Positions 29,801 to 41,047 of a stretch of DNA of 64,000 bases are shown piece by piece. The position numbers and the translations under genes were made by a program. Within the stretch, counting starts at the first letter, position 1. Each line of letters starts with the position of its first letter. Below the pieces are notes generated by a model. The model saw only the letters and a list, made by a program, of their open reading frames with translations. It ran no database searches and was not told the origin of the DNA. Origin of the DNA: Glandiceps talaboti (Eukaryota > Hemichordata > Enteropneusta > Spengelidae); the NCBI RefSeq assembly GCF_964340395.1, contig NC_135551.1, positions 10,641,879 through 10,705,878 of the forward strand. The letters are read 5' to 3'.

Positions 29801-32613
29801 ATGATATTTTAATCAATATACCTGGTGAAAACTTTTAAAGTGGCCATACGGACGAAGATTGGATATTTATTTAGGATTTTTTTAATTTATAAAACTTTTA
29901 TCATGGCTTCCTACTTGAAAAAATCAATGTGAAACAACATTAACAAAGTCTGTGTTTGTAACTCTATAAATTGTGTAAAAAAGTTTGTTATTACACGTAC
30001 AATAACAAACATTTAACACATTTATTAATCATAAGCTATTTATTGAGTTACAAACAAGGACTTGACATATGTTATTTTGATTTTTTTCAATTAGGAGCCC
30101 CATTATAAAATTGTTTTATAAATTAAAAATCCAAACTAAATACCCAATTGCCTCTTACCTCTGATAATCGTATCATATTGAGATATGTTTCTTATAATAC
30201 ACCATCCTTCGTCAGGTATGGCTATGATAGGCATAATACGTGGATTGTTGGTGTAATGGAGACGTTCTGGTATGCCATGTTCTGCATCATTTTTCAAAAA
30301 GACTGTCATGTGGGAAACATTAGCCAAAGAATCATAAATTTTTGGAATATCCTTCGCTGAAAATAAAGAGAGAGAAAAGTATCGGCAGTATCATAACAGT
30401 GTATTTATTTCAGAAAAAAATTCTTGTTGGGATTTAGGTTGATCACTGCTATTAAATTATAATATTCAAATTCCAAAATATTACGATATTCAGATAATGT
30501 CAAGTTGTGTCACGAATTACTGCCATGGGTTATGATTATTAACAGGGGGGGTCGAACTCGGACTAGTTTTAGACGGGAGTATGCCACCTATCTAGCTTCA
30601 AAAACATCTTGTGTACTCATTTCTGATCGTTGAGCGCTATGCAATGATTTTTGGTGATCCAACGACCGTAGATGCCATACATGTACTATATCCGTTATAC
30701 TTTTTAATCAACATTTGAAGACAATTTTTCCTCTTAAATCGAAGATTGGAGACATTTTGTTTAGCTTGGACCTGATACAAATCTTTATCGACACAATGTT
30801 TAGGGATTTGTTGACGGATCTATGACACTCTAAGTAACTTCTGTGAAAAGTGACCTATAGTAGGCGCGCATTCCCAATCATCTTCCTTGGGTAGGTGTGG
30901 CCCGTATAGACTCTCACAGACTGGCTACTTTCGATAAGTTGTATGTTAATACATCAATGTGACTATATGTTATGTACTCACTACAAGTCCAATCTCCTTG
31001 CACTATACGGTAAAGCATCTACTTTCTCAATGACAGTGCGCTGTCGCTGGTCATGGAATTTTTTATAAGTAATCGTTGAGGGTGCACCGTACGTACAATG
31101 AGAGATTGGCCCTTACCAAATACAGTATAGCAAATAAAGGGTCAAACTGATGCACTAGCTCACAGGGGCACGTATTATTGCTTAGAATGCCGTTTTCTTA
31201 GGAAAATATCGTACGAATCCTGCTGCTACAAATGTATCAATCTCTATACTAGTAGAATATTTTCTCCTTACAGGTAGGAATATATAGTCAAAAGGTTGTT
31301 TATTATTTAGTCTGTAGACCTGGACAACAACAGTCTATGAAATATTACACGTCCCTGTGCACTAGCTTACCTGGAATGTTTTATGACACTGTTTTGGGAG
31401 ACATAATGACTCATGATATCGTTCACCCTGAACAGCATTAAATCACCTCATGGCCTGTGAGTGTGAGTGTGGGTAACATATTTGTGTAGCTATACACATC
31501 GTATATTGCAGAATAAATCCAGTCAATGCGATTTTGGGGTCAATAACCCACCTCAACGTGATCAAAATTTTAAACTGTTTATACTGTAATATGCTCTATT
31601 TATGGATAAAATCGACATGTAAGTATCAGGGGTAAAATGTAAAATTATTGCTTTTTGAACAATATTGTTGGTTATCAGCTAGAGAAGTAATACATTAGTT
31701 ACAGCTAGTGCAGCAATTTGGCAAAAGTAATCTCAGACTGGCTATGAGAGTCTTGTACAATTTTAAACTTACGGTCATACGGATTCAATGCAGTCACTAT
31801 AGTTGAGTCTGCCAGGTCATACAGTTCAGGGTTAATGTATTCATCAAGCTGAATTATACGTGATTTATCTATTTCTGTCATTCCATGATCACTTGTTATT
31901 ATTAAATTCATTTGATCGTACAGACCAACATCTTTCAGTCTTTGAATCAAATACCCGGTGATATTGTCACACATCTCTATAACTGTTTTAATTTCCTCCG
32001 ATTCTGGACCAACATAGTGTCCTGTGTGGTCTGGTTCGTTGAAATACAGCAGTCCTAAGTTAATCGGATCTTTTTCTGATGTGAACCAGTCGATAATTCT
32101 GTCAACACGTGTTTTAAAAGGTGTTGTGTTACTGTAGTTCGTGTAGTGGTAAGGCAGAGTATCCTTGATTGTTGAATCACCTCCTGGCCATATGAAAACA
32201 CCACTTCGACCTCCGTGCAGTTGGTTTGTAACCCAGATTGGTTCAGCACCGTTATCCCACCATTTACTGTCTGTGCTATTTTCTCCACCGATGATGAAGT
32301 ACGCCTTTAGCTTCGGATCATACATTTGATTAGCCACAACACCGTGGCTTTCCTCCCACATACCCGTTGCAATGGTAAAATGGTTAGGAAAAGTCTTCGT
32401 AATAAATGAACTCAGTATGCCATCGGGAACAAAAGACCCGTCTGCGATTAGCTGATCAAAATTTGGAGTTTCGGTTTTCTGTAAATAATCCCATCGAAAT
32501 CCGTCGAACGAAATCAGTAAAGTCAATGGTCCATGGTGGATACTGCTACGTGAGATGTCTGGAGCTACCAAGAGTAAGACGCACAGGAGACTGAATGATA
32601 TAAACAAGTCCAT
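26871..32613 (-). CDS. ENPP4: ENPP4/5-like ectonucleotide pyrophosphatase/phosphodiesterase
   Basis: Four coding exons on the minus strand: 32613-31773, 30356-30159, 28535-28272 and 27040-26871. All introns are in phase 1, with a total of 1473 nt (490 aa). A signal peptide (MDLFISFSLLCVLLLVAPD) leads into the alkaline-phosphatase-fold catalytic domain. The first metal Asp is in LISFDGFRWD (about residue 37), the nucleophile Thr in FITKTFPNHFT (about 74), then DHTGH (195-199), SDHGM (242-243) and GNHGYDN in exon 3. Several N-glycosylation sites are present. Exon 4 is a single membrane helix (SIIAAVSLIISLTLIV), a basic stop-transfer and a short acidic tail, giving a type I surface enzyme that hydrolyses extracellular phosphodiester or pyrophosphate bonds. 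DIYPMICEIMNLKPGPNNG is nearer to vertebrate ENPP4 than to ENPP5; strict orthology is not shown. Intron 3 is almost wholly a mobile element. A paralogue lies at 61224-63809. Confidence 0.93.
27051..28190 (+). mobile_element. Tandem-cored repeat element filling ENPP intron 3 (family B, copy 1)
   Basis: It starts with ATAGCGCCAATGGCGTT and TAGCACAAGTACA, the same head found at 44587 and, inverted, at 39745. Then come five units of 99-115 bp with the core TTGCTATGGGCGTGGTC and GTTGCTAGGCATATTTGCAT (GGGCGT at 27235, 27350, 27461 and 27573; a variant at 27672). A further region holds TAATTTGCAT, CCCCATGAAAATTTAGCCC-like words and ATTTCCCAACTAGACAC, which recurs near 44810. The element spans nearly all of the 1231-bp intron. 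It has no coding capacity and could be a Helentron-like non-autonomous element, but no diagnostic end was proven. Confidence 0.6.
29090..29340 (-). repeat. Family B tandem-core fragment
   Basis: Inverted core words (ACAACGCCCTTAGCAACGAT, AATATGCCTAGCAACTAAAA, CCACGTCCATAG, ATATGCCTAGTAAC) show two to three decayed units of the family seen at 27051-28190. It lies in the ENPP intron between exons 2 and 3. Confidence 0.55.
29340..29520. repeat. Repeat related to 59880-60060
   Basis: Words such as AATATTCATCATGAACC, CCCACGAGGCAATGTGGCC and GATTGAAATATGGTGTGG resemble in order the segment inside the TTAA-flanked element at 59711-60166. A (TTTG)n run follows at 29576-29594. The rest of this intron to 30158 shows nothing recognisable. 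Confidence 0.35.
30357..31772. other. ENPP intron 1, no feature seen
   Basis: Intron sequence of 1.4 kb between ENPP exons 1 and 2. I found no repeat or coding feature in it. Confidence 0.5.
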
Positions 32614-32698
32614 TTTGCTTTGTCGACCTTATGTACCTTTACGTTCTCTACGTCACTCCAGCATACACGTGACAGCGTACCATGGCCGATGACGACAA

Positions 32699-32808
32699 AT
32701 CGGTCTTCTAATTCAAGTGTCGGTCTTCTAATTCAAAAATCGGTCTTCTAATTCAAGTGTCGGTCTTCTAGTTCAAGTGTCAAGTGTCGGTCTTCTAATT
32801 GAAGAGCC
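32699..32808. repeat. Minisatellite just upstream of ENPP (CGGTCTTCTAATTCAAGTGT)
   Basis: Five units of about 20 bp, CGGTCTTCTAATTCAAGTGT and near variants, start about 85 bases upstream of the ENPP start codon. They would lie in its 5' UTR or promoter. No transcription-factor role can be assigned from sequence. Confidence 0.85.
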
Positions 32809-33564
32809 CCGGATGTGTACTGGAGTATACATTTTCGAACAAACTTTCAAAGGTCACACACTTGCACAACGTACCACGATGCTGAAGTTATCTGCAAAAA
32901 CGAATTGAAAAACACATTCAAAAACGTAATCGTAAACGGGTTCGGGTAACTGACCGCAACTGACCCTTTTCAGTTCAAATTTCGAAAACAAGTTTGAAAT
33001 CGTAAATGTTAATAAACAATATTGTACTTTTATCGTAATGACTATGACTAAATCATTTTAACAATGTAGACAATTCACTAAAAGATTATTCCTTTTATGA
33101 GTTATTATGAAAGCGATTTATTTTTTCATCGATTGGAGGAAAAATCATAAACACACAAACATTTGTCCTGTCCGTGACATTCGTGTTTACATGATGGAAA
33201 CGTTGTTTAAAAGGTATTAGACACGAAAGAAGTGTACCGACCCATCTGAGTTGGAAGGTTAGGAATCGTATATGTACATATAGGCCGTATAAGTGAATAT
33301 TTTAGCTCTGAGAGTGTGCGATGTGCACTTCGACACGCATTCATCACAGTCCCCCTTAGAGTCTGATCTTGGTCTGATATGAGTATTACACTTACAGGGG
33401 CGAGGGACTGATGGGATGATGAATGTCAAAGCTCACAAGTTCAAAACAAATTCTTCGTTTTCTATGGGTATTGGTCGGATTTTTCCCTTGTGTAACGCCC
33501 CAGGTAACTCTTCCAATCATTAATGTGTATAGTAAATGAACTGAAACTTACTCATCCAATCACT

Positions 33565-34050
33565 TAGCTGCAATAATTGTAGCGTTTGATGTGATTTTGA
33601 GGGCTTTTTCGTCTGTTTTTGTGCCTTTTTTCGTTCTGACGTTTAACCCGAATCAAACGCTACAATTCCTCTAATGCAAATTCAAATAGACGAGACCACA
33701 TTGAAAACGTGAGCGAGGGGTCAACGTACTACCCGTTTCAAACTGCTGCATGCCTTGCTACATTTGCCGATTTTGACGGAACTGGGGTACCTCTGAACAC
33801 TTCTTTGGTCTTGAAGGCTCCGTAATTAATGTTGGCTTTAGGAAATGTCCGATATTTTGCCAGGTAAGGCGTAATTTAGCAGAAAAGTCCGCCCAATTTT
33901 GCGATTCAGATCTGAATCGCTTCCGTCTATTGCATTTGCATTAGAGGAATTGTAGCGTTTGATTCGGGTTAAACGTCAGAACGAAAAAAGGCACAAAAAC
34001 AGACGAAAAAGCCCTCAAAATCACATCAAACGCTACAATTATTGCAGCTA
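33565..34050. mobile_element. Mutator-like MITE, copy 1, with 9-bp target duplication
   Basis: The ends are perfect inverted copies starting TAGCTGCAATAATTGTAGCG, and the inverted repeats run for more than 110 bp (including GATTTTGAGGGCTTTTTCGT). The element is flanked on both sides by CCAATCACT (33556-33564 and 34051-34059), a 9-bp target-site duplication. Long inverted repeats plus a 9-bp duplication is the Mutator/MULE pattern. It is 486 bp with no ORF, and a relative lies at 51258-51675. Its perfect ends suggest a fairly recent insertion into the older foldback element around it. Confidence 0.85.
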
Positions 34051-34257
34051 CCAATCACTGAGCCTTAGGCTTAGGTGACTCAGAAGCTGCATTTGTGTTC
34101 ATCTATTCTTTGGAATTTCTGGCCATGTTAATACATTTAAGCAATTTTTTAAATGCTGGGTGATTATCTCTTTTATGCAGACAAATAACAAAAAAGTACA
34201 CAATGTACACACAACTACATTTCCTACAGAAATCCAACAAGGTTTGGAACTACTGTA

Positions 34258-34638
34258 AGGGGCAACATCAAAAGTTCAATATAATATATCTAACTTAATT
34301 GCTTAAGTTAGGTCCCCCCCCCCCATCTAACTTAACTGACCTAAAATTGAAAATCGTTTCAGACTCATACTGTATACTTCCACTTTCAAACAGTGTACCA
34401 ATATACTACTGAATTATAAATAAAAACAGAAAACCATTTTAACCGCGTACCCCTGATAAATCGGACCGAGTGTACGCAGTGTTATAGGTAAAAGCAGCCT
34501 TGAAATCGTACAGAATTTGCCAAGTATGACGTTAAATCGTTTTTGACGGTTGAGAAATTAATTTGGCCAAAACCCCCCTACCCCCAAACTTAAGCAATTA
34601 AGTTAGATATATTATATTGAACTTTTGATGTTGCCCCT
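34258..34638. mobile_element. 381-bp inverted-repeat element (AGGGGCAACATC ends)
   Basis: The left end AGGGGCAACATCAAAAGTTC, continuing to CTAACTTAATTGCTTAAGTT, is matched by an inverted copy at 34585-34638. The 50-bp inverted repeats are nearly identical. A poly-C tract follows the left repeat and a C-rich tract precedes the right one. There is no ORF, and no target duplication could be confirmed. Confidence 0.8.
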
Positions 34639-35559
34639 AAAGGGCTGCATATTATAGGAAATGGGGACGGTTATTTGTTTAGCACAGTGAACTGTTGGGG
34701 GGGGGGGGGTGAATGCAACAACATGAAAATAAAATCAAGATATAATTTCAGTACTTAATATCTCCATGGCACATTGTGAAAAGTGCTTTCAAAAATGTAC
34801 TTTTCTTTTTATTCTCATATCAAACACAAACATGCACAATGTATACTGGCAATGGCAGGAAAGCAAGTTGTACATGTGGCAGCTTCCGGATACATCATCA
34901 TGTAATCTGACAATTTTTATTCACTTTTGAAAAATTATATATATCGAAAAGGACACTGTAAAAACTACAGAAAGACACTAATAAGAGGGACTGTGATGAA
35001 TGCGTGTCGAAGTGCACATCGCACATTCTCAGAGCTAAAACATTCACTTATACGGCCTATATGTACATATACGATTCCTAACCTTCTAACTCAGATGGGT
35101 CGGTACACTTCTTTCGTGTCTAATACCTTTTAACCAACGTATCCATCATGTAAACACGAATGTCTACAGGACAAATGTTTGTGTGTTTATGATCTTTCCT
35201 CCAATCAATGAAAAAATAAATCGCTTTCATAATAACTCATAAAAGGAATAATCTTTTAGTGAATTGTCTACATTGTTAAAATGAGATACTCATAGTCATT
35301 ACGATAAAAGTACAATATTGTTTATTTACATTTACGATTTCAAACTTGTTTTCGAAATTTGAACTGAAAAGGGTCAATTGCGGTCAGTTACCCGAACCCG
35401 TTTACGATTACGTTTTTGAATGTGTTTTTCAATTCGTTTTTGCAGATAACGTCAGCATCGTCGTCGTCGTGTGTTGAATTTGTTTACATGATGGAACGTT
35501 GTTTAAAAGGTATTAGACACGAAAGAAGTTTACCGACCCATCTGAGTTGGAAAAAGTCA

Positions 35560-36294
35560 CAAGCCTACATTGTACTAGCCAGAAAAGGGGGTCAACTGTA
35601 ATGAGTTTTGAACACTTTCATGTTACACATACATGCTTTAGTCATCGCTTGCTCATTGGCTGCCCAGGGCCGGGGAGGGCACCCACTTCAGCTAAAGATG
35701 ACTGAAAACAACCCCTTGAAACTACCTTGTTCAAAATATGGGGTCAAAAGTCGTACGTGCATTAAAGGTGGGTCAAACCTCTACATAATGCAGAAGTCTA
35801 CATGAGTCAAAAAAAGGGGGGGGGGTAAAAACTGCGGTACATACGTATATACCCTTTCCATGGTCCCCCCCCCCGGGTACACATAGTTGGATATTGTCAT
35901 ATTTTTAATGACATGAAATGATATTCTTACTACTTAATATCTAGAGTCTAAGAGTCACTGTCAACAATCCACTTCTATGTTCAATCATTGTTATTTTGAT
36001 TTCTCTTATGTTGTATGGAACCACCAGCACCTGCAAAAATTTAAAGGCCCCCCCCCCCTCCTTTTTTGGCCCCTTGAACCCTCTCCCCTTTGTCATAAAT
36101 TCCCCTGGAAAATAGTACAATTAATATTCCATTAGTGTATTTTGACTTGAAAACTACTGTTCAAAAAAAGACTAAATGAGCCTTCAGATGACAAAAGGGA
36201 CCTTAACGCCATCCAATAGAAATCGAGTAATCGTTCGATTTATACGTGGTACGCGTCCACTGTAAATCTGCAGGGTCTCAGTGACAAACGAATC
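35560..36294. other. Repeat-poor spacer with poly-G/C tracts
   Basis: Runs of G (about 35815-35825) and C (about 35866-35874, 36048-36058) occur. The rest is unremarkable and no gene was seen. Confidence 0.5.
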
Positions 36295-36392
36295 TTTCAT
36301 TCATTCATTCATTCATTCATTCATTCATTCATTCATTCATTCATTCATTCATTCATTCATTCATTCATTCATTCATTCATTCATTCATTCAT
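36295..36392. repeat. (CATT)n microsatellite
   Basis: About 24 uninterrupted CATT units. Confidence 0.98.
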
Positions 36393-36982
36393 GACTGTGT
36401 ACTTATACTGTTATAGTACTTGTACTAAGTTATTAAATAGAACTACCACTCACGTACTATACGATGTAAATACAGTAGTTAACTTAAATAGCCAAAATGA
36501 ATTTTCATCCGGATTTTACCCGAAGGTTTTAACGATTAAATACATGAACAAAGGTTGTGCGACGGGGTTAGTATTTCAACAAGCGGCGGCGTTGATTTAC
36601 TTTAAAGTTTTACATACGACAGGCGCAGGCGTGTGTCACATGTCACTTCATTTCAGAATGTCGGTCTTTGAAAGCTGGTATTACTATACAGTAATAATAA
36701 TAAATATGGTGCAATCTTAGTTGAAATGATGATATCCTAACATTTCTAGTCTTGAATATGCTCTCGTATTACGTTATCTTGTCGTGTCACCAGCGCGATG
36801 TACATTCATCGCGATCGAGGTCACTTGACCTGGGAATTCGGAAGTAGATTTTCTGAGGTCACTTTGCTGTTCATGAAATTGAGGTCAACCTTGTTTACTT
36901 CGGATGCAGCGGACATTTACAACTGAAAATATAAGTATTGTGCCTGTAACTGTCATATAATTTAGACATATCCATAGTAGAC

Positions 36983-37483
36983 ATGAGTTGTGAGCGACCC
37001 GAGCGAGAAATCTACTTCCCATATGAAGATCTCAGGCAAGAATTTTCGAGCAGCCAACACGAGTATGAAGTACCAGCGTCGCCGTCAACTGAATCCTCCG
37101 ATGATGTCAATATCAACGGAAACAGTATGTCAGGTACGCATGTTGTTGGCGATGACGAAGTTGACGATTGTCCTGATTCAGATGATATCCACGACGAGCT
37201 TAGTATCGATATTGACAAATTTTCGTCACATGCGGCATCACGTCTCACAGAACAATTGTCAAGCGAACGATCAATTAGTGGTGGTGAAAACGAGTCAGAT
37301 CTAAATTCCAGTAGTACTAGCGATCGTAAGGAAGTTGAAAACAAAGTCAGAAATGGTTGTTGCAGTGCTAACTGTCTCAAAAACTTTGACGTTGGTGAAA
37401 TAACTGCTATTAGGCTTTCAATACTTGATTGCAACCGTGAAGTGAAAGATTTCCCATTGGTTCATCAACTTATGTCAAGTTAA
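36983..37483 (+). CDS. Acidic, serine-rich ORF with a C-terminal Cys motif; function unknown
   Basis: A 166-codon ORF with an ATG after a GC-richer upstream stretch. The first 120 residues are acidic and rich in Ser, Asp and Glu (DDEVDDCPDSDDIHDE is typical), so probably disordered. The end, NGCCSANCLKNFDVGEITAI then RLSILDCNREVKDF, has a CC-x3-C motif. It resembles the cysteine-rich N-terminal segments of several uncharacterised transposase-like proteins, but I cannot name a family. The frame ends in TAA without a clear donor. It may be a short protein, the 5' part of the HECT gene downstream, or a piece of a lost DNA transposon. The antisense frame is a shadow of its biased codons. Confidence 0.5.
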   Translation: MSCERPEREIYFPYEDLRQEFSSSQHEYEVPASPSTESSDDVNINGNSMSGTHVVGDDEVDDCPDSDDIHDELSIDIDKFSSHAASRLTEQLSSERSISGGENESDLNSSSTSDRKEVENKVRNGCCSANCLKNFDVGEITAIRLSILDCNREVKDFPLVHQLMSS

Positions 37484-37702
37484 TACATGGCTAATTTGCA
37501 TATTTAATGAACTTTGGAAGTTAGCACCTATACCAAGAAAGAGTGCACCAAACTTGCTAAAGATATTGACCGAGCAAAGATATGTCGGTACATGGGAGCA
37601 TTTTCAGTTCATCTCTGTCTGTCATTTATCATGAATAACATAGTTCTCCAGATGCCTGTCAATTCCACAGAAACTTCCCATGTTAATTTAATTTTATCTT
37701 AG

Positions 37703-37909
37703 TAGCCAGTGCAAAAGTCTTACTTACAAGTGCTGTGAAAGAACACCACAGACAAAATCAACACATTGATGTCAGTGAAAATTATGTTCTGCTATACAAA
37801 AATTACCAACAGGTCCATGATCCATTTTCTTTGGAGAAGTACAAAAATGGAATAAAACTGCCTTTCAGCAAGTTGCTGTTTTATCTGTGTCTACATGACA
37901 CATATAAAG
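37703..37909 (+). other. Candidate exon upstream of the HECT gene
   Basis: A 207-nt open stretch lies between a TTTTATCTTAG acceptor and an AAAG-GTAAGC donor, in phase 1 at both ends. It encodes SAKVLLTSAVKEHHRQNQ, ENYVLLYKNYQQVHDPFSLE and KLPFSKLLFYLCLHDTYKG. No family is recognised. It could belong to the HECT gene, but its phase does not fit the next candidate exon. Confidence 0.35.
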
Positions 37910-38662
37910 GTAAGCTATAATTTGTAAAGTTAATCCAAGTATATACTTAAATAGGGAAATAAATCCTATCGATCACATTGATTACTGCATTCCATTGATA
38001 GGCCAGTACTCCACATTCATGTATCAAAACCAAGACATTATGCAATGTCAAATAGCATGTTATAGGAGACCTAAGTATGTAAACAAAGTGAAGTCATGAA
38101 AACCAATCGTTACCATGCATAGAACAACAATATCAAATAAAGAGACATTCAGTACAAGTGTAATTCACATCTTACCTCCCTGGAAGAAGCATGATTACCA
38201 AAATCATCATTTTTTTTTTTTGTCAATTGTGCACAATTCACTATAAGTTTAGAGTCTTCTTTTGACTTGACATCATTAGCCATGGTCCTAACATGATTTG
38301 AGGTTATGATTCTTATAGGTGCTTTGTGTGAGGCGTTGTATTAAAACTTGGAAATATGACCAGAAATGGACATGTACATTTTCTTCAGTGTAGATATCAT
38401 TGCGACCATCTACCAGTAGTGTGTCTCAACTAGTATTCATTTGCAGATTAAAGATTGACGCTACACACCTTTCTCAGACAAAGTTGTGTAAACTCATAAT
38501 TTTGTCCACCCCTACCTCACCCCCACCCCCCACACACACCATCATCATCATCATCTTCCTTCTATAATTCCACCCTATGTCTGCCACTGTTAACATAATA
38601 TCTATGGGAATGCAAAAAATACTGGTGTTCTGTGAGTCAATTATTTTGTTCATTTATTGTAG

Positions 38663-38899
38663 ATCTTGTGTTATGAGAGATGATTCCAGTGAAAGTGATT
38701 TGCTGGATGCTGCTGAACTCCTGCAACATATTTCACATGATGCCACTTGCAACAAACATCCATAAAGCCATCACAACTAGTACACCTGTGGTCAGTGCCA
38801 ATGATAGTAGTCATAGTAACAATACTGAATCAGTTCCTAGCACATCTACACATAATGATCTCCCTGTTGATACACCCATACTGGACTTGGCATATACAG
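38663..38899 (+). other. Candidate exon of the HECT gene with conflicting frames
   Basis: A TTTATTGTAG acceptor precedes CVMRDDSSESDLLDAAELLQ in one frame. From about 38765 the coding-looking frame is the next one (ITTSTPVVSANDSSHSNNTE, then DTPILDLAYTG), up to an ACAG-GTAATA donor. Only the first frame would join in phase to the HECT exon at 39829. This suggests a frameshift in this exon, or that only part of it is coding. Confidence 0.35.
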
Positions 38900-39108
38900 G
38901 TAATACTAATTCATATGACTTTAACAAGGTTTCAAATAAAACCTTTTCCGTTCCCACATTCATGTAGCTGGTGATTGACTGTCTGTCTCAGTCAATCACA
39001 CAACACTGACATTTTGCATTCATTCATTTGAAAACACCACTGTTTCATTTCAAACGTCTACTTTGGTTTCCTCAAATAGATCATATGTTGACCTGATCTG
39101 TGATTTAA

Positions 39109-39146
<38 letters not shown>
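39109..39146. repeat. (GAT)n microsatellite
   Basis: About twelve GAT units in the intron before the first clear HECT exon. Confidence 0.95.
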
Positions 39147-39148
<2 letters not shown>

Positions 39149-39299
39149 CCAACTGCCATAACAAACAGTTTAGTTGAACACAATGCAAAACAGTAAGTAT
39201 TCTTAGTTTTACCCTTTTCTATGCCTTCTAAACATCTGTCTTAACTACACAATGATATGGAGGAAGACCACCATTTGTGTTTTTCTGCAGATTTCCTTC

Positions 39300-39745
39300 A
39301 AAACATTTTGACATAATGAGCCCTAGCAACCATGACCATGCCCTGAGCAAAACAAAATGGCAGTATATTTTGGATGAATAACAGCATCATCTGTTAGGCA
39401 AGTGAGCAAACATTCAAAAAATGTATGCACACATCCCTAGCAACCATGACCATGCCCATAGCAACAGCCAAGTGGAATATGTATTTCACAAATGTAAGAT
39501 TCTTAGATAAGTGGACAGTCAAAAAGTGTATGCAAATATGCCTAGCAACAAAACCACGCCCTTGTCAATGGCCAAAAGATTGCATATATTACAAAGATAC
39601 AATGTATCAACATAGTTTAATACAATGATAGGTAACTGGATAATTAATCAGCAAATGAACACCTATACCAAGCATGGATCACAATGTGGGTAAAAAAATT
39701 TAATGATTGTACAGTTGTGCTATAACGCCATTGGCACTATTTTTT
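39300..39745 (-). mobile_element. Family B tandem-cored element, inverted copy
   Basis: Read on the minus strand it starts AAAAAATAGTGCCAATGGCG and TTATAGCACAACTGTAC, the same head as at 27051 and 44587. Three core units follow, about 103-113 bp apart (GGGCGTGGT and GGGCATGGTC words, with GTTGCTAGG). It ends about 85 bases before the acceptor of the HECT exon at 39829. Confidence 0.65.
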
Positions 39746-39828
39746 GTGGATATATCCTGTTGAACATGTACTAAGTACTTTTGTAGTTGGGGGTTGTGTG
39801 ATTGATGGTTTGTTTATTCTTGTCCCAG

Positions 39829-40950
39829 AATTGACAGCAAGGATGAAGATGTCCAGACTATTCTTGAAGAGCTGGCTGACAAGATAAACAATTCGGTAGA
39901 TGATAATTACAGTCGGTTTAACATCAGTAGAAGAAACGTTTGGGATGGTGCTATAAGAGGCTGTAACAGGAAGTCGTACAGCCCATACAAACGTATGCAT
40001 GTAAGGTTTACAGATGATGCAGGTCTTGATGAAGGAGCTGTTGATACAGGTGGCCCAACTCGAGAATTCTTGCGATTGTTAATGTGCCAGCTTGAGAATT
40101 CAGTTATATTCGAGGGACCAGTACATGCCAAGTTACTCTCTCTGAATTCAACAGGCAAGTACAATGCAAGTTACATTAGACATATAGTTTGATGACATGC
40201 ATTGTTTTTTTACGTAAAGCATTCTTAATGCAAAATATATAAACGTTTCATATGTATGGCAACACTTTATTTAATCACCATAAGATGAATAACTTGCAAT
40301 AATAGTAGTGTCACATATAGAATTGAATTATAATTCCGTAATGTGTATAGATTAGCTATAGATAAGTTACAATAAAATTATGTCTTCACATGGTGATTTA
40401 TAACCCATGTTCAATTATACTAATGACCATACCTTGTTAACACCAATCAAGCACAGTCCTAGTCTAGAATGTATCTGTTATTGTCTGTTTTCTTGTCTAG
40501 CACTGCAATTTACCTTTTTAATTTTTGAAGAACTTTCATACTTCCTTGAGGCAGACATATTTGCTTGTCGGTCTCTGTATACACTAGTGTTGGTCTGAGT
40601 GTGAAGTAATTATATTCCATGTAACAGTGTCAGTGTTTTCAGACAATAGCTATTTTCGGTTCTTATTGGGTGTAGTTTTATGAGCACTTACATAGTGAAT
40701 ACTATTATTGCAGCGATGGATGTAGACTTGTACTTTATTGCTGATAGAATGATTGCAGTATCATTAGTTCATGGTGGTCCTGGGCCGCATTTTTTCTCCT
40801 CTACTTTGTATGACAGCCTTGCACTTGGCATAAATGCAGTCAAACCAACCATATCAGACATTGCTAATTATAAAACAAAAGAGCAGCTTTTGGCAGTGAG
40901 TATGTATTTCTTATTTCCAGCAATTCCCATATTACATTGTGTTCTGTCCA

Positions 40951-41047
<97 letters not shown>

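Larger units (their letters stand above)
32877..35460. mobile_element. Large foldback element with ~480-bp arms and two nested elements
   Basis: The left arm 32877-33358 is an inverted copy of the right arm 34982-35460. Both contain GATGCTGA..GTTATCTGCA, GTTCGGGTAACTGACCGCA, GTATTAGACACGAAAGAAG and CGCATTCATCACAGTCCC, with scattered mismatches and small indels. The 1.6-kb space between the arms holds the elements at 33565-34050 and 34258-34638. Just outside the right arm, 35473-35555 repeats part of the arm directly (TGTTTACATGATGG then AACGTTGTTTAAAAGGTATT), so a third arm fragment is present. No transposase is visible. Confidence 0.88.

Noticed and set aside
37012-37434. Minus-strand 140-residue ORF
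   Set aside because: Antisense of the acidic ORF at 36983-37483; its Ser/Leu richness mirrors Asp/Glu/Ser codons.
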